Counted from the first letter of the stretch, positions 1 through 9,260 are shown. The stretch: 56,164 nt of DNA from an uncultured SAR86 cluster bacterium (GCA_902515775.1 CABXVU010000010.1:1-56164), one strand, 5' to 3'. Program-made: numbers and translations. The notes: a model not told the origin generated them from the letters alone.

Positions 1-1404
1 GATGATCTGCTTGCAATGATGGAAGCGGCAAATAAGTCTGTTGATGAATTAGTTAAAGCCTATCCAAAATCTGAATTTTTAATTTTGTGTGGACCAGGAA
101 ATAATGGTGGCGATGGTTATTTCATCGGAATTGGTTTATCTAAATTAAATAAAAGCGTTAAATTTTTAAATGTACTAGATAATTCAAAGAAATCTAACTT
201 GTGTGAGCATGCATTTAAAAAAGCTAAAAATTTAAAGTTTATTACTTTTAATGAGCTGAAAAATATCTCAATAGATACAGTTATAATAGATGCAATATTT
301 GGTATAGGAGGAAGAATTGAGTTAAGTAAACAACTTGAGGAAATTCTATCTGTTTGCAATGAATTTAAATCAAAAGTTGCTATTGATATCCCAACTGGAC
401 TTGATTCTAATACTGGAGAAATCTCTAAAGCATGCTTTAATGCAGATAAAACAATTACATTTATTGCATATAAGTTAGGGCAACGAATAAATAAAGGTAA
501 AAATTTTACAGGCAAACTTATCTTAAAAGATCTTGGACTTGGTATGACAAAGAAAATAACTCCATTGATTGAAGAATTTTCTTTTAAAGATATAAAAAAA
601 AGTATCCCAAAAAGAAAAAATAGTGCTCACAAGGGTGATCATGGCAAGCTTTTGGTAATTGCAGGCGATGAGGGATTTGGAGGCGCAGGTATTATGTCTG
701 CAGAATCTGGACTTAAAACTGGTGCTGGATTGGTAAAGCTGCTGACTAGAAAATCACATATTTCAGCAAGCCTAGCTAGGAACCCGGAGGTTATGGTTAC
801 TGGCGCTGATAATGCACAAGACCTTGAGGAAAATTTAAGCTGGCCAAATGCAATTGTTGCAGGTCCGGGAATGTTTGAAAATTTTTGGTCAGAACAAATA
901 CTCTTTAAACTTCTTGTCAAAATTACTGAGAAGAAAATCCCTGCCCTTCTAGATGCTGGAGCGCTAAGGTTACTCACTAATAAAGCGTTCTCTAAAATGA
1001 AACTTCATGAACAAATGGTTCTAACTCCCCATCCAGGTGAGGCAGCAGACATGCTGAAAGTTTCAACTCAAGAAATCCAAAAGAATAGAATAGAATCTGC
1101 AAAAAAACTGCAAAAAAAATATAACTGCATAATCGTTCTCAAAGGGCAAGGAACCATTATTTGTAATAAAAAGGAAATGTATCTTTGTTCCTCTGGAGGT
1201 CCTGAATTAGCTGTGGCAGGAACTGGGGATATCCTCTCTGGAGTGATTGGCTCACTGATTGCTCAAGGATTAACTCCATTAGATGCTGCCATTACAGGTG
1301 TTGGGCTTCATGCCAAAGCTGGTGAAAATTTTGCAAGTGAAGTTGGTAAAATTGGTTTAGCTGCAAGCGAACTCATACCACAAATAAGAAAATTACTTAA
1401 TTAG
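1..1404 (+). CDS. nnr: Bifunctional NAD(P)H-hydrate epimerase / ADP-dependent dehydratase (5' end cut by window)
   Basis: Repairs hydrated NAD(P)H: the N-terminal YjeF_N domain epimerises NAD(P)HX and the C-terminal NnrD domain dehydrates it. The reading frame is open from base 1, so the first ATG seen (base 16) is internal and about 45-50 residues are missing compared with the roughly 515-residue E. coli protein. Numbering from base 16, GPGNNGGDGY (26-35) is the YjeF_N nucleotide motif. The dehydratase half carries TPHPGEAADML near 340 and AGTGDILSG near 400. tsaE follows 7 bp after the stop, the same order as yjeF-yjeE in E. coli. The identification is firm; only the 5' end is unknown. Confidence 0.95.
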   Translation, partial: DDLLAMMEAANKSVDELVKAYPKSEFLILCGPGNNGGDGYFIGIGLSKLNKSVKFLNVLDNSKKSNLCEHAFKKAKNLKFITFNELKNISIDTVIIDAIFGIGGRIELSKQLEEILSVCNEFKSKVAIDIPTGLDSNTGEISKACFNADKTITFIAYKLGQRINKGKNFTGKLILKDLGLGMTKKITPLIEEFSFKDIKKSIPKRKNSAHKGDHGKLLVIAGDEGFGGAGIMSAESGLKTGAGLVKLLTRKSHISASLARNPEVMVTGADNAQDLEENLSWPNAIVAGPGMFENFWSEQILFKLLVKITEKKIPALLDAGALRLLTNKAFSKMKLHEQMVLTPHPGEAADMLKVSTQEIQKNRIESAKKLQKKYNCIIVLKGQGTIICNKKEMYLCSSGGPELAVAGTGDILSGVIGSLIAQGLTPLDAAITGVGLHAKAGENFASEVGKIGLAASELIPQIRKLLN

Positions 1405-1411
1405 CCTTCCC

Positions 1412-1882
1412 ATGCTTAAACTAAATTTGAAGAATGAATCAAGCACTTTGCTTTTAGGCGCAGCTATTGGCAAAACCATTAATGGTTTTGACCCAAAAGT
1501 ATTTGAAGTTCATTTAAATGGTAATTTAGGCGCCGGAAAAACTACCTTGGTAAGAGGCATCCTTCAATATTTAGGTTGGAAAGACGTTGTAACAAGTCCC
1601 ACCTATACCTTATGCGAAGAATATGAAATAGATAATAAATTATTATTGCATGTTGATTTATACAGGATTGAAAGTCAGGAAGATGTGGAAGTCTTAAATC
1701 TTGATAGAGAAACATTTAATCAAAAAATCGTCTTTATTGAGTGGCCAGAAAATCTTCAGACTTATAGACAAGAGGACGTTATAATCAATTTAGAGCATAA
1801 CAAGCAGGCAAGATATGCCTCACTTCAATGTAGGGACAATGAGATTGAATCCAGCATTAAGACTTATTATGAAAAAAACTAG
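1412..1882 (+). CDS. tsaE: tRNA threonylcarbamoyladenosine synthesis ATPase TsaE (YjeE)
   Basis: ATPase partner of TsaB/TsaD in making the t6A37 modification of ANN-decoding tRNAs in the cytoplasm. The 156-residue length is normal for the family. The Walker A motif GNLGAGKTT lies at about 38-46, followed by TSPTYTL near 63 and a Walker B-like block ending IEWPE near 110. It sits between nnr and amiB as in E. coli. No clear Shine-Dalgarno precedes the ATG, so it is probably translated together with nnr. Its 3' end overlaps the amidase gene by 14 bp. Confidence 0.95.
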   Translation: MLKLNLKNESSTLLLGAAIGKTINGFDPKVFEVHLNGNLGAGKTTLVRGILQYLGWKDVVTSPTYTLCEEYEIDNKLLLHVDLYRIESQEDVEVLNLDRETFNQKIVFIEWPENLQTYRQEDVIINLEHNKQARYASLQCRDNEIESSIKTYYEKN

Positions 1883-3146
1883 ACTAAGATTTCTGCTTGG
1901 AATCATATGTATTTTCACTCTCAACTTAGAAGCGGCCAATAAAGTCTCTTTCCAAAATATTTCCGAGCTTGAGTCTGGAAACTTAAAAATAGTATTTAAC
2001 TTAGATAAGATTGCATTAATTAATTCATATGCCCTAGATGATCCTTCAAGGATAGTCATTGATTTAAAGAATACTGACATTGCGGAGCCCATTCAATCTA
2101 AATCATTCTCTCCAATTAAATTAATCAGAGCCAGTGAAGTTGGAAGCACTACTCGAATTGTGATTGATTTAAGGGGATCTGTTTATTGGAAAAAACCATG
2201 GCAGGTAAAACACAAAGACCGTATTGATTTAATTTTAGAGATTAAAAGAGACAAAAAGATTTCTCAAAATTTACGCGATATTATTGTAGCAATAGATGCT
2301 GGTCATGGCGGCAGAGATCCTGGAGCTGTTGGAAAGAGTATCTTAGAAAAAGATATAACACTTTTAATCGCAAAAGAATTAGAGCGAACCTTAGAAAATA
2401 CTTATGGGTATAAACCTGTAATGATAAGACCTGATGATAGATTCGTAGACTTAGATGATAGATATCAAAATGCTAGAAAGCTTGGGGCTGACTTGTTCGT
2501 TTCTATTCACGCAGATGCTTTTAGGCTTTCATCTGTAAAAGGTGCGTCTGTTTATGTTTGGGCAGAGGAAGCCTCCTCAATTACAGCAGCAACCTTATCA
2601 AAAGATAAATTGACTTCCAGTCCGGAAGTACAATCAAAAATCGGTAAATTAGATGTAAGAGATTTTGATGAGGATGCAGCTCGAACTATCTATCAAATAG
2701 CTTATGAGGCCAAGATAGATAGTAGTATTATTTTGGCAGAAAAAATATTAGAGCAGCTGAAAAAAGATCCTTATACAAAGATGCACAAGCCGAACGTAGA
2801 ATTTGCAGATTTCAGAGTTTTAAAATCGATAGATATTCCATCCGTTCTTGTAGAATCTGGTTTTATTTCTAATCCAGATGATGCTAAAAGATTGGCAGGC
2901 AAAGCTGGAAGAAGGATGATTGCAAGAAGTATATTTTTAGGTGTTCATAATTATTTTAAAATCAAACCTAAGCCTAATACTTTCATGGCATCGCTTCCAA
3001 AATATGTTGAATACGAAATTCAAAAAGGAGATGTAGTTTCAGAAATTGCAATACGTTTTGGTGTTACTATTGATGATATTATTAATTTAAATAACTTAAA
3101 GAACAAAAGTATTTATCCTGGGCAAATAATTCAAATTTCAATCTAA
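1869..3146 (+). CDS. amiB: N-acetylmuramoyl-L-alanine amidase with AMIN and LysM domains
   Basis: Periplasmic zinc amidase that cleaves septal peptidoglycan during daughter-cell separation. The ATG at 1869 is preferred over the longer frame from 1815 because it begins directly with a signal peptide (MKKTRLRFLLG, then a hydrophobic run ending LEA). Domains: AMIN about 25-125, Amidase_3 from about 137 with DAGHGGRDPG (zinc His), SIHADA near 212 and VESGFISN near 327, and a C-terminal LysM about 378-425. The LysM tail is the arrangement of Pseudomonas-type AmiB. The usual downstream mutL is absent; an SDR gene starts within the stop codon (TAATG). Confidence 0.93.
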   Translation: MKKTRLRFLLGIICIFTLNLEAANKVSFQNISELESGNLKIVFNLDKIALINSYALDDPSRIVIDLKNTDIAEPIQSKSFSPIKLIRASEVGSTTRIVIDLRGSVYWKKPWQVKHKDRIDLILEIKRDKKISQNLRDIIVAIDAGHGGRDPGAVGKSILEKDITLLIAKELERTLENTYGYKPVMIRPDDRFVDLDDRYQNARKLGADLFVSIHADAFRLSSVKGASVYVWAEEASSITAATLSKDKLTSSPEVQSKIGKLDVRDFDEDAARTIYQIAYEAKIDSSIILAEKILEQLKKDPYTKMHKPNVEFADFRVLKSIDIPSVLVESGFISNPDDAKRLAGKAGRRMIARSIFLGVHNYFKIKPKPNTFMASLPKYVEYEIQKGDVVSEIAIRFGVTIDDIINLNNLKNKSIYPGQIIQISI

Positions 3147-4009
3147 TGTGGAATCTTAAAAATAAAACAGTTGTCATTTCGGGAGCCACAAATGGCATTG
3201 GAAAAGCTGCAGCTATTGAGCTTTCAAAAGAACGTTCAAAGCTAATTTTTACTTATCGAAATGAAAGTCTAGCTAATGATCTTCTTGCTGAAATTAAAGA
3301 TCTGTCTCCAGATACTCAAGTTCATTCAGTTTATTGTGACTTTTCAAATCAAGACTCTATTAAAAAATGTGCTGAAGAAATCAATGAAATGTGCGAAAAC
3401 ATTGATGTGCTCATTAATAATGCCGGTGTTGTAAATACTTCTTATCATGAAACAAGTGATGGAATTGAAAATACATTTGCAGTCAATCATATTGGGTATT
3501 TTCTTTTTACAAATCTACTTTTGCACAAATTAAAAGGAGAGAGCGAAACAAGAATTATAAATGTCTCTTCTGCTGCTCATTCATTTGTAAAAGAAATACA
3601 ATGGCAAGATATAAATTTTAAAAATAATTTTAAGCAAGGTTTAAGATGTTACGGACAATCTAAGCTTGCTAACTTACTTTTTACTAGATACCTAGCAATT
3701 AAATTATCCACAGAAAATATTACAGTTAATGCAATTCACCCGGGAGGTGTAAACACCTCACTTGGGAGTCAAAATAAAGTTTGGTATAGCAAACCTTTAA
3801 GATTAATTTTAAGGCCCTTTTTTAGGTCACCATTAAAAGGTGCAGAGAGTATTATCTATCTTGCTACCAAGCAAGACGATGGAGTAACAGGTGAGTACTT
3901 TGTTGACTCAGAAATACATAAGTCATCCTCTTATTCAAAAAATCTTGAAGAAGCCCACAAGCTTTGGAGTCTTTCTGAAGAAATGGTTGGGCAAACATTT
4001 GATCTTTAA
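3146..4009 (+). CDS. Short-chain dehydrogenase/reductase (retinol dehydrogenase/WWOX-like)
   Basis: A classical SDR of 287 residues, probably cytoplasmic. Its substrate cannot be read from sequence. The cofactor loop SGATNGIGKAA is at 11-21, the NNAG motif near 91, the catalytic serine in NVSSAAH near 140, and YGQSK (Tyr/Lys) near 168-172. After the active site, HPGGVNTSLG resembles retinol-dehydrogenase/WW-oxidoreductase-like SDRs. The start codon overlaps the amiB stop by one base, suggesting coupled translation. The 3' end converges on priA with a 4-bp overlap. The family is certain; the role is unknown. Confidence 0.85.
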   Translation: MWNLKNKTVVISGATNGIGKAAAIELSKERSKLIFTYRNESLANDLLAEIKDLSPDTQVHSVYCDFSNQDSIKKCAEEINEMCENIDVLINNAGVVNTSYHETSDGIENTFAVNHIGYFLFTNLLLHKLKGESETRIINVSSAAHSFVKEIQWQDINFKNNFKQGLRCYGQSKLANLLFTRYLAIKLSTENITVNAIHPGGVNTSLGSQNKVWYSKPLRLILRPFFRSPLKGAESIIYLATKQDDGVTGEYFVDSEIHKSSSYSKNLEEAHKLWSLSEEMVGQTFDL

Positions 4010-5982
4010 AACTCTGTAGGGTCGATATTGATGCTCCATCGCACTTTTTTGAAAAGTTTATTTTTGTCTGCTGTCAATGAGTTTGCTAGATCAGCTAAAA
4101 GCTTATTTAAACCCGTCCTAGTACTTGCCTGAACAACCAAGTGATGATGATATGAGCCCCTTACTTTGGATTGCATGGCTGGAATAGGTCCAATAACAAT
4201 GCAATTACTGGCATCAATGAATTTTTTTGTTTGAGTTAACATATCTAGGTTTGTTTGAGCGTTTGGAGATACTGCCTTAATGGTTGCTTCAAATGAATAA
4301 GGAGGCTGATTCATTAGTTGGCGCTGCTTCATTAGTGACTTAGTAAAATTTAAATAATTTCCGCTCCTAAGCTGCAATAAGTTCTGATCATTTGTGTACC
4401 TAGATTGAACCAGAACTGTTGCGTTACCATCCAAACGTCCTGCCCTGCCAGCTACCTGGATTAATTGTTGTCCCATTTCTTCTACAGCAGATGATTGTAG
4501 ACTTGTGATGCCTTGGTCTACATCTACTGCTACAACTAACTCTAAATTTGGAAAATCATGTCCCTTAATAAGCATTTGAGTGCCTATAAGAATTCCTGTA
4601 TCAGAATTATTGATTTCTGAGAGTATTGTTTCTAAGGAGCCAACTTTTGTTGTTGAGTCCCGATCCAGCCTATAAATAGGTGAATTAGGAAAAATTTCTT
4701 TTAAGGTTTCCTCTAGTTGTTCTGTGCCTGTTCCATGAAAGGATAGCTGTGCTTTTGAACAGCTTGGGCAATGAGTAGGAACTCCGAAGGCGGAATCACA
4801 CCGATGACAAATTAATCGAGAGGCTTGATAATGAAATACTAAGCTTGAATCACAACTATTACACATGGCTTTCCAATCACAATATGAACATATGAATTGC
4901 GGCGCAAAGCCCCGCCGATTAATAAATATCATGGCTTGTTTTTTTTGATTAAGGGTTTGATTTATGGCCTCTATGGCCTGCGGAGCTAGGCCACTGACTA
5001 AGTTCACCTCATTGATATCAAGAATTGAAAATTTTGGGGGACTTTTTTGAGTCACTCTTTTGGTTAAGCTAATAGATCGAAACTTCCTGTCTTCAACCAG
5101 TTTTAATGTTCTCAGGGATGGAGTTGCTGAACCAAGGATAATTGGAATTTTTATTATTTGCGCTCGTTTAATTGCAATGTCTCTTGCAGAAAATTTAAAG
5201 CCTTCTTGTTGCTTATATGATGCATCATGCTCTTCATCAACAATAATAAGTCCTAGTTTTGATGCTGGTAACATCACAGCAGAACGTGTGCCAATAATAA
5301 TTTTTGTTTCGCCCTTCTTAAATTTTTTCCAAGCTTTATAACGAGCAGCAGGTGTCATTTTTGAATGATAAATACCTACTAAATCCCCAAATTGATTACT
5401 AACTCTGCTTTCTAGTTGAGGAGTTAGAGCAATCTCAGGAGCTAAAACCAAGACCGACTTATTATTTAATAATTTTTCATATATACATCTTATGTAGACC
5501 TCAGTTTTACCTGAGCCAGTCACCCCATATAAAAGAGTAGGCATGAAACCTTGCAGTTTATTTATAAACTTTACAGCTTTAGCCTGTTCTGAATTTAAGG
5601 TTGTTTCAAAATCTAGATTCTTTTCTATAATTTTCTTGTTGTCATCTAAGATGCTAACTTCATAAGTATTTTTTGTTTGCCTGAGATGAGTAGGTAAAAA
5701 TGAGATAACTATCTCTCCTATTGGATGTAAATAATAATTAGACGCCCATTTAAAAATTTTAAGTTCTGTTTTAGAAAATACTGGTCCGTCATCTAGCACC
5801 ATGTGTATAGGTTTTGTTTGTATATCGGAGTTAGAAACGGTCTCAGTGACAACCCCCAGTTTATTTGTTTTACCTAATTTTACGGCAACTCTGGTACCAG
5901 GAATAATCTCCTGATTAGAGTGATAGGTAAAGGTTTGCCTAAGTGGTAAAGCTATAGCTACATTGTAAAAAAATTTATTCAT
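4006..5982 (-). CDS. priA: Primosomal protein N' (replication restart helicase PriA)
   Basis: Superfamily 2 3'-5' helicase that recognises stalled forks and reloads DnaB. At 658 residues it is somewhat shorter than the 732-residue E. coli protein but has all core parts: an N-terminal DNA-binding region, Walker A GVTGSGKTE near 153-161, a DEEH box near 248, and a zinc-binding insertion with paired CxxC motifs (CSYC, CNSC, CHRC, CPSC) spanning about 359-407. It is divergent from rpmE over 57 bp, the same neighbour pair as in E. coli. Confidence 0.97.
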   Translation of the reverse strand: MNKFFYNVAIALPLRQTFTYHSNQEIIPGTRVAVKLGKTNKLGVVTETVSNSDIQTKPIHMVLDDGPVFSKTELKIFKWASNYYLHPIGEIVISFLPTHLRQTKNTYEVSILDDNKKIIEKNLDFETTLNSEQAKAVKFINKLQGFMPTLLYGVTGSGKTEVYIRCIYEKLLNNKSVLVLAPEIALTPQLESRVSNQFGDLVGIYHSKMTPAARYKAWKKFKKGETKIIIGTRSAVMLPASKLGLIIVDEEHDASYKQQEGFKFSARDIAIKRAQIIKIPIILGSATPSLRTLKLVEDRKFRSISLTKRVTQKSPPKFSILDINEVNLVSGLAPQAIEAINQTLNQKKQAMIFINRRGFAPQFICSYCDWKAMCNSCDSSLVFHYQASRLICHRCDSAFGVPTHCPSCSKAQLSFHGTGTEQLEETLKEIFPNSPIYRLDRDSTTKVGSLETILSEINNSDTGILIGTQMLIKGHDFPNLELVVAVDVDQGITSLQSSAVEEMGQQLIQVAGRAGRLDGNATVLVQSRYTNDQNLLQLRSGNYLNFTKSLMKQRQLMNQPPYSFEATIKAVSPNAQTNLDMLTQTKKFIDASNCIVIGPIPAMQSKVRGSYHHHLVVQASTRTGLNKLLADLANSLTADKNKLFKKVRWSINIDPTEF

Positions 5983-6039
5983 ATGTATTTGTAAACCTAG
6001 CTGTATTTGTTATAGTTCTCATCCAAAATTTATTTTAAT

Positions 6040-6516
6040 ATGAAAACAGGCATACATCCTCAAACCCGTAAAGTGCTATTCCATGATGTTGGTGTAGATA
6101 AATACTTTCTTATTCGTTCGACTGTAAACACAACTCAGACAAAAAAATGGGAGGACGGTAATACATATCCATATTATGTTCTTGATGTCTCCTCCGCTTC
6201 TCATCCTTTCTACACTGGTAAGCAAAAAATGCTTGATTCTGGTGGAAGGGTGAAGAAATTCCAAGATCGTTTTGGTGCATCAGGCGCTTCAAAGCCTAAA
6301 GCTAAAAAAGCTGAAGTAAAAGCTGAGGAAGCCGCTATAGAGGAAAAAGCAGAAGAAGCAGTAGAGGCGCCTGTCGAAGAGGTTGTTAAAGAAACTGCTA
6401 AAGAAGCTGAAGTTGAAGATGTTGTTGAGGAAGCACCTGCAGAAGAGGCTTCTGATGATAATGCTGAAGTAGAAACTGATATTGAATCAGATAGCAAAAG
6501 CGAAGAAGATAAATAA
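6040..6516 (+). CDS. rpmE: 50S ribosomal protein L31 (type B-like) with long acidic C-terminal tail
   Basis: Residues 1 to about 85 are a normal L31: MKTGIHPQ start, [18 protein letters not shown] and [10 protein letters not shown]. The zinc-binding CxxC motif is missing, so this is the zinc-independent type. A short basic hinge (KPKAKKAE, about 85-92) follows, then about 65 residues dominated by Glu, Ala, Val and Asp, roughly doubling the usual protein length. The tail is in frame and has the neighbours' codon style, so it looks genuine rather than a sequencing error. A TATAGT box (6011-6016) could be the promoter. It lies opposite priA as in E. coli. L31 identity is certain; the tail's job is unknown. 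Confidence 0.93.
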   Translation: MKTGIHPQTRKVLFHDVGVDKYFLIRSTVNTTQTKKWEDGNTYPYYVLDVSSASHPFYTGKQKMLDSGGRVKKFQDRFGASGASKPKAKKAEVKAEEAAIEEKAEEAVEAPVEEVVKETAKEAEVEDVVEEAPAEEASDDNAEVETDIESDSKSEEDK

Positions 6517-6520
6517 GCTC

Positions 6521-6976
6521 TCACTCAACTCCCGAACTACCAAATCCTTTAGTCCCTCTATCTGTTTCTGAGAAATCCTCTACAACTCTTAATTTTGCCT
6601 GCTTAATTGGCACGAGAATCATTTGAGCAATCCTATCACCACTGCTCACTAAAAAATCTTCAGTCGATCTATTCCAAAGCGGTACTTTAAGCTCTCCTTG
6701 ATAGTCAGAATCAATCAGACCAACTAAATTTCCCATAACGATTCCATGTTTAGAGCCCAATCCAGATCTAGGTATCACTAAAGCGGAAAGGGTTGGATCT
6801 TCTATATATATAGAAAAGCCCAACGGGATCAACTGACACTCTTGAGGTTTTAAAACAAAACTTTCTTCAACACATGCTCTTAGATCCAAACCTGCCGAAC
6901 CTTCTGTAGAGTATTCTGGCAATGGAATAGAATCGCCTATATGTGGGTTGAGAATTTTAACTTTCAAATCAATCAT
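6521..6976 (-). CDS. dut: Deoxyuridine 5'-triphosphate nucleotidohydrolase (dUTPase)
   Basis: Hydrolyses dUTP to dUMP and pyrophosphate, keeping uracil out of DNA and supplying thymidylate synthesis. It has 151 residues, the same as E. coli Dut. All five trimeric dUTPase motifs are visible, including [28 protein letters not shown] and the C-terminal [10 protein letters not shown] arm that closes the active site. It overlaps the 3' end of sixA by 8 bp on the same strand, implying one transcript. The usual coaBC neighbour is not here. Confidence 0.97.
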   Translation of the reverse strand: MIDLKVKILNPHIGDSIPLPEYSTEGSAGLDLRACVEESFVLKPQECQLIPLGFSIYIEDPTLSALVIPRSGLGSKHGIVMGNLVGLIDSDYQGELKVPLWNRSTEDFLVSSGDRIAQMILVPIKQAKLRVVEDFSETDRGTKGFGSSGVE

Positions 6977-7463
6977 GGTTGAGTTCCTTGGGAGTAATTA
7001 ATGATTCGAGATTTAATATACCAGCATCTATATCCTTCCAATGATTAAAATTAGTAATTTTTGCAAAAGCACAGGTTGGAAACTTCACAATGGATTGATT
7101 GGTTAATTGTTCTGTAAGAATATGCAGTCCTGGATTATGTCCTATAATCAGCAAATTGTTTATTTCGTCATCTTGTTCCTTAATTAACTGAGCAAGGCTT
7201 GATGGTGATGAATGGTATATAGATTCTTTTAAAGTAATTGTTGGGAAATAGTCAAGGGAACTCAACACAAGATCAAGGGTTGATTGAGTTCTTTCGCTTG
7301 GACTAGATAAGACTAGATCAAACGTAATGTCATGTTTTTGTATGTGCTCAGATAGTAAAATTGCGTTGGATATTCCTCTTTTAGACAATGGGCGGTCAAA
7401 ATCTGTAAGCGCTGCATTGTCCCAACTAGATTTGGCATGCCTAAGTAAAAATAAATTTTTCAT
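6969..7463 (-). CDS. sixA: Phosphohistidine phosphatase SixA (histidine phosphatase family)
   Basis: A small cytoplasmic histidine-phosphatase enzyme; family members remove phosphate from histidine, as SixA does for HPt domains and PTS components. It has 164 residues. The catalytic RH motif is in LLRHAKSSW (6-14), and [11 protein letters not shown] (near 105-115) supplies the second conserved His. The coding end overlaps dut by 8 bp. No sensor kinase or PTS gene is nearby, so the physiological target is not shown by context. The family is clear; the exact substrate is inferred. Confidence 0.85.
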   Translation of the reverse strand: MKNLFLLRHAKSSWDNAALTDFDRPLSKRGISNAILLSEHIQKHDITFDLVLSSPSERTQSTLDLVLSSLDYFPTITLKESIYHSSPSSLAQLIKEQDDEINNLLIIGHNPGLHILTEQLTNQSIVKFPTCAFAKITNFNHWKDIDAGILNLESLITPKELNHD

Positions 7464-7500
7464 TCTTATTCATTCTATCTTGCTAAGACTCTCTATGTCC

Positions 7501-7508
7501 TATAAAAT
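7501..7508 (+). promoter_or_regulatory. Putative -10 element of rpmB, almost touching the start codon
   Basis: TATAAAAT (7501-7508) lies 9 bases before the rpmB ATG at 7518. With the usual +1 spacing of about 7 bases, transcription would start within 3-5 bases of the ATG. No Shine-Dalgarno is present. The element is seen in the sequence; its promoter role is inferred. Confidence 0.5.
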
Positions 7509-7517
7509 CGCGTTTCT

Positions 7518-7754
7518 ATGAGTAAAGTATGTCAAGTCACTGGGAAAATGCCTCAAAGCGGTAATCACGTTTCCCATGCGAATAACCGTGTGAAAAGGAA
7601 GTTTTTTCCTAATCTTCACACGCACAAATTTTGGGTTGAATCAGAGAATAGATTTGTAACTTTGAAGCTCTCGACTAAAGGTATGCGCATCATAGACAAA
7701 AAAGGCATAGATGAAGTTCTAAAAGATATGAGATCTCGCGGTGAAAAAGTTTAA
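7518..7754 (+). CDS. rpmB: 50S ribosomal protein L28
   Basis: A large-subunit ribosomal protein of 78 residues, the standard length. It starts [20 protein letters not shown] and has the family's [11 protein letters not shown] and [13 protein letters not shown] segments. In most gammaproteobacteria rpmG (L33) follows immediately. Here the stop codon abuts the end of a convergent SDR gene and no L33 frame is present, so the pair has been split or rpmG is elsewhere. Confidence 0.97.
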   Translation: MSKVCQVTGKMPQSGNHVSHANNRVKRKFFPNLHTHKFWVESENRFVTLKLSTKGMRIIDKKGIDEVLKDMRSRGEKV

Positions 7755-8636
7755 CTAATAAACTACTGCCTCCGAGAAATCTCTAGGACCTCCAAGACTT
7801 TCCCTATCACTCTTAGGAGTACAATCATCAACATCCTCTACTCCATATTGATTTCCAACTTCTGCAGCCAAAAGCGTTTTTCCAGATAACTTCATTAGTT
7901 TTGGATCATCGTATAACTCATTAATTACTAAGCCAGCATATTCTTGACTGGCGGCACCCTTCAAAAACTCTGCATATTGCTCTCCATGCATTTCGCTCAC
8001 TTTCTGAGTCTTCTCATCTTTTACTATTCCTGACCACAATGATAATGAGCATATATCATGAGGCTTTAGGTCATAAGCCATATCAAAAGCCATTTTATCT
8101 ATCCCAGCTTTTTGTGCGCCATAGATGGGCCCATGCATATAACACATGGCTCCATGAGAGGAAATTTGAACTATAAGCTTGCCCTTGCTTGCAATCATCA
8201 AAGGAGTTAGCGCATGAGACAACAAATAATTTGATTTAAGTCCAACATCCATCACAGACCAAAGATCCACAGATTTTTCCCAATAAGGTTTTGGCTGAAC
8301 AAGATCATCATGAATCTGACATGCTGAATGAATTAAAAGATCTAGCTGACCAAACTCTTTTTTAATAAAGTTAGAAAGATCCAAAATTTCTTTTGGATTA
8401 TTCAAATCTATTGGATAAGCAATACCGCGTGCCCCTTTGGCATCAATCTTTTCAACTGTTTCATCGAGACTACTTTGAATCTCAAATCCAAATTGCTGAA
8501 CTGTTGATCCCTTTTTTTGACTCCTTGCAGCGCAGATAATCGTATCACCATTTCTAGCCATTCCTTCAGCAATACCTTTACCTACTCCCCTACTAGCACC
8601 TGTAACTAAAATTACTCTTTTATTTTTATTTGTCAT
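7755..8636 (-). CDS. Short-chain dehydrogenase/reductase (DHRS1-like)
   Basis: An SDR of 293 residues with cofactor motif TGASRGVGKGIAEG near 13-26, catalytic serines in QISSHG and YGAQKAGID as the Tyr/Lys pair. The extended middle section and the lack of the usual acetoacetyl-reductase features resemble the DHRS1 group, whose bacterial function is not established. A strong Shine-Dalgarno (AGGAG, 7 bases upstream) precedes the ATG. Its 5' end is divergent from maf across only 27 bp. No pathway partner is adjacent, so the substrate cannot be named. Confidence 0.82.
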   Translation of the reverse strand: MTNKNKRVILVTGASRGVGKGIAEGMARNGDTIICAARSQKKGSTVQQFGFEIQSSLDETVEKIDAKGARGIAYPIDLNNPKEILDLSNFIKKEFGQLDLLIHSACQIHDDLVQPKPYWEKSVDLWSVMDVGLKSNYLLSHALTPLMIASKGKLIVQISSHGAMCYMHGPIYGAQKAGIDKMAFDMAYDLKPHDICSLSLWSGIVKDEKTQKVSEMHGEQYAEFLKGAASQEYAGLVINELYDDPKLMKLSGKTLLAAEVGNQYGVEDVDDCTPKSDRESLGGPRDFSEAVVY

Positions 8637-8646
8637 ATTATTCTCC

Positions 8647-8655
8647 TGTTAAAAT
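8647..8655 (+). promoter_or_regulatory. Extended -10 element in front of maf
   Basis: TGTTAAAAT (TG at 8647-8648, TAAAAT at 8650-8655) is an extended -10 sequence ending 8 bases before the maf ATG at 8664, so the expected transcript start falls at or just before the start codon. The same DNA on the other strand contains the AGGAG ribosome site of the divergent SDR gene. The sequence is seen; function is inferred. Confidence 0.5.
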
Positions 8656-8663
8656 TGTAATGG

Positions 8664-9260
8664 ATGATCTATCTAGCCTCCAAATCTCCTCGAAGAACTG
8701 AACTTTTGCAGCAAATTGGTGTTGAGCATCAAATCTTAGATATCGATGTTGATGAAAATATTAATCGATCTGATTCTCCTCAAGATAATGTCAGGGCTTT
8801 ATCAGTTTTAAAATGTCAGGAAGGGGTTCGTAAAATTATTTCTGAGCGTAAATCTTCCTTTCCTGTTCTTGCGGCAGATACTATTGTGGTTTTAGGGGAT
8901 GAAATTTTTGGCAAGCCTCGAGAAGAATCTGATGCGATTAACATGTTACTAAAACTTTCTGGAAAAACTCATCTAGTAATGACTGCGGCGACCATTGGCA
9001 TCATGACTGAACAAGAAGCTAAATTCCACACAATTAGTGTTACATCGAGGGTTGAATTTGCAAAATTAGCTGCGAGTGATTGCAAGGAGTACTGTGATAC
9101 TAATGAGCCGTATGATAAAGCAGGTGGCTACGGAATTCAGGGGTATGGATCTGCTTTTATAAAAAGAATAAACGGTAGCTATTCTAATATTGTTGGCTTA
9201 CCCATTCATGAAGTGGCCCAACTTCTAAAAGAGTTAGGGATTCCCTATTGGAGTAAATAA
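8664..9260 (+). CDS. maf: Maf-like nucleoside triphosphate pyrophosphatase
   Basis: House-cleaning pyrophosphatase that hydrolyses non-canonical or methylated nucleotides such as dTTP/UTP or m7GTP. It has 198 residues. The N-terminal phosphate-binding signature LASKSPRRTELL is at 4-15, the metal-binding region in VLAADTIVVL with GKPRE follows near 72-92, and PYDKAGGYGIQG lies near 150-161. This is the YhdE/YceF family; which of the two subfamilies cannot be settled by eye. It is convergent with ubiH with only 7 bp between the stops. Confidence 0.93.
   Translation: MIYLASKSPRRTELLQQIGVEHQILDIDVDENINRSDSPQDNVRALSVLKCQEGVRKIISERKSSFPVLAADTIVVLGDEIFGKPREESDAINMLLKLSGKTHLVMTAATIGIMTEQEAKFHTISVTSRVEFAKLAASDCKEYCDTNEPYDKAGGYGIQGYGSAFIKRINGSYSNIVGLPIHEVAQLLKELGIPYWSK

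Noticed and set aside
1815-1868. Longer N-terminus of the amidase inside tsaE
   Set aside because: It would hide the signal peptide behind 18 unrelated residues and overlap tsaE by 68 bp; ATG 1869 gives a normal exported protein.
6210-6524. 104-codon frame opposite the L31 tail, rich in Ser and Ala
   Set aside because: It is the reverse of the Glu/Ala-rich L31 tail; GAA/GCT-type codons automatically give a Ser/Ala-rich open frame on the other strand.
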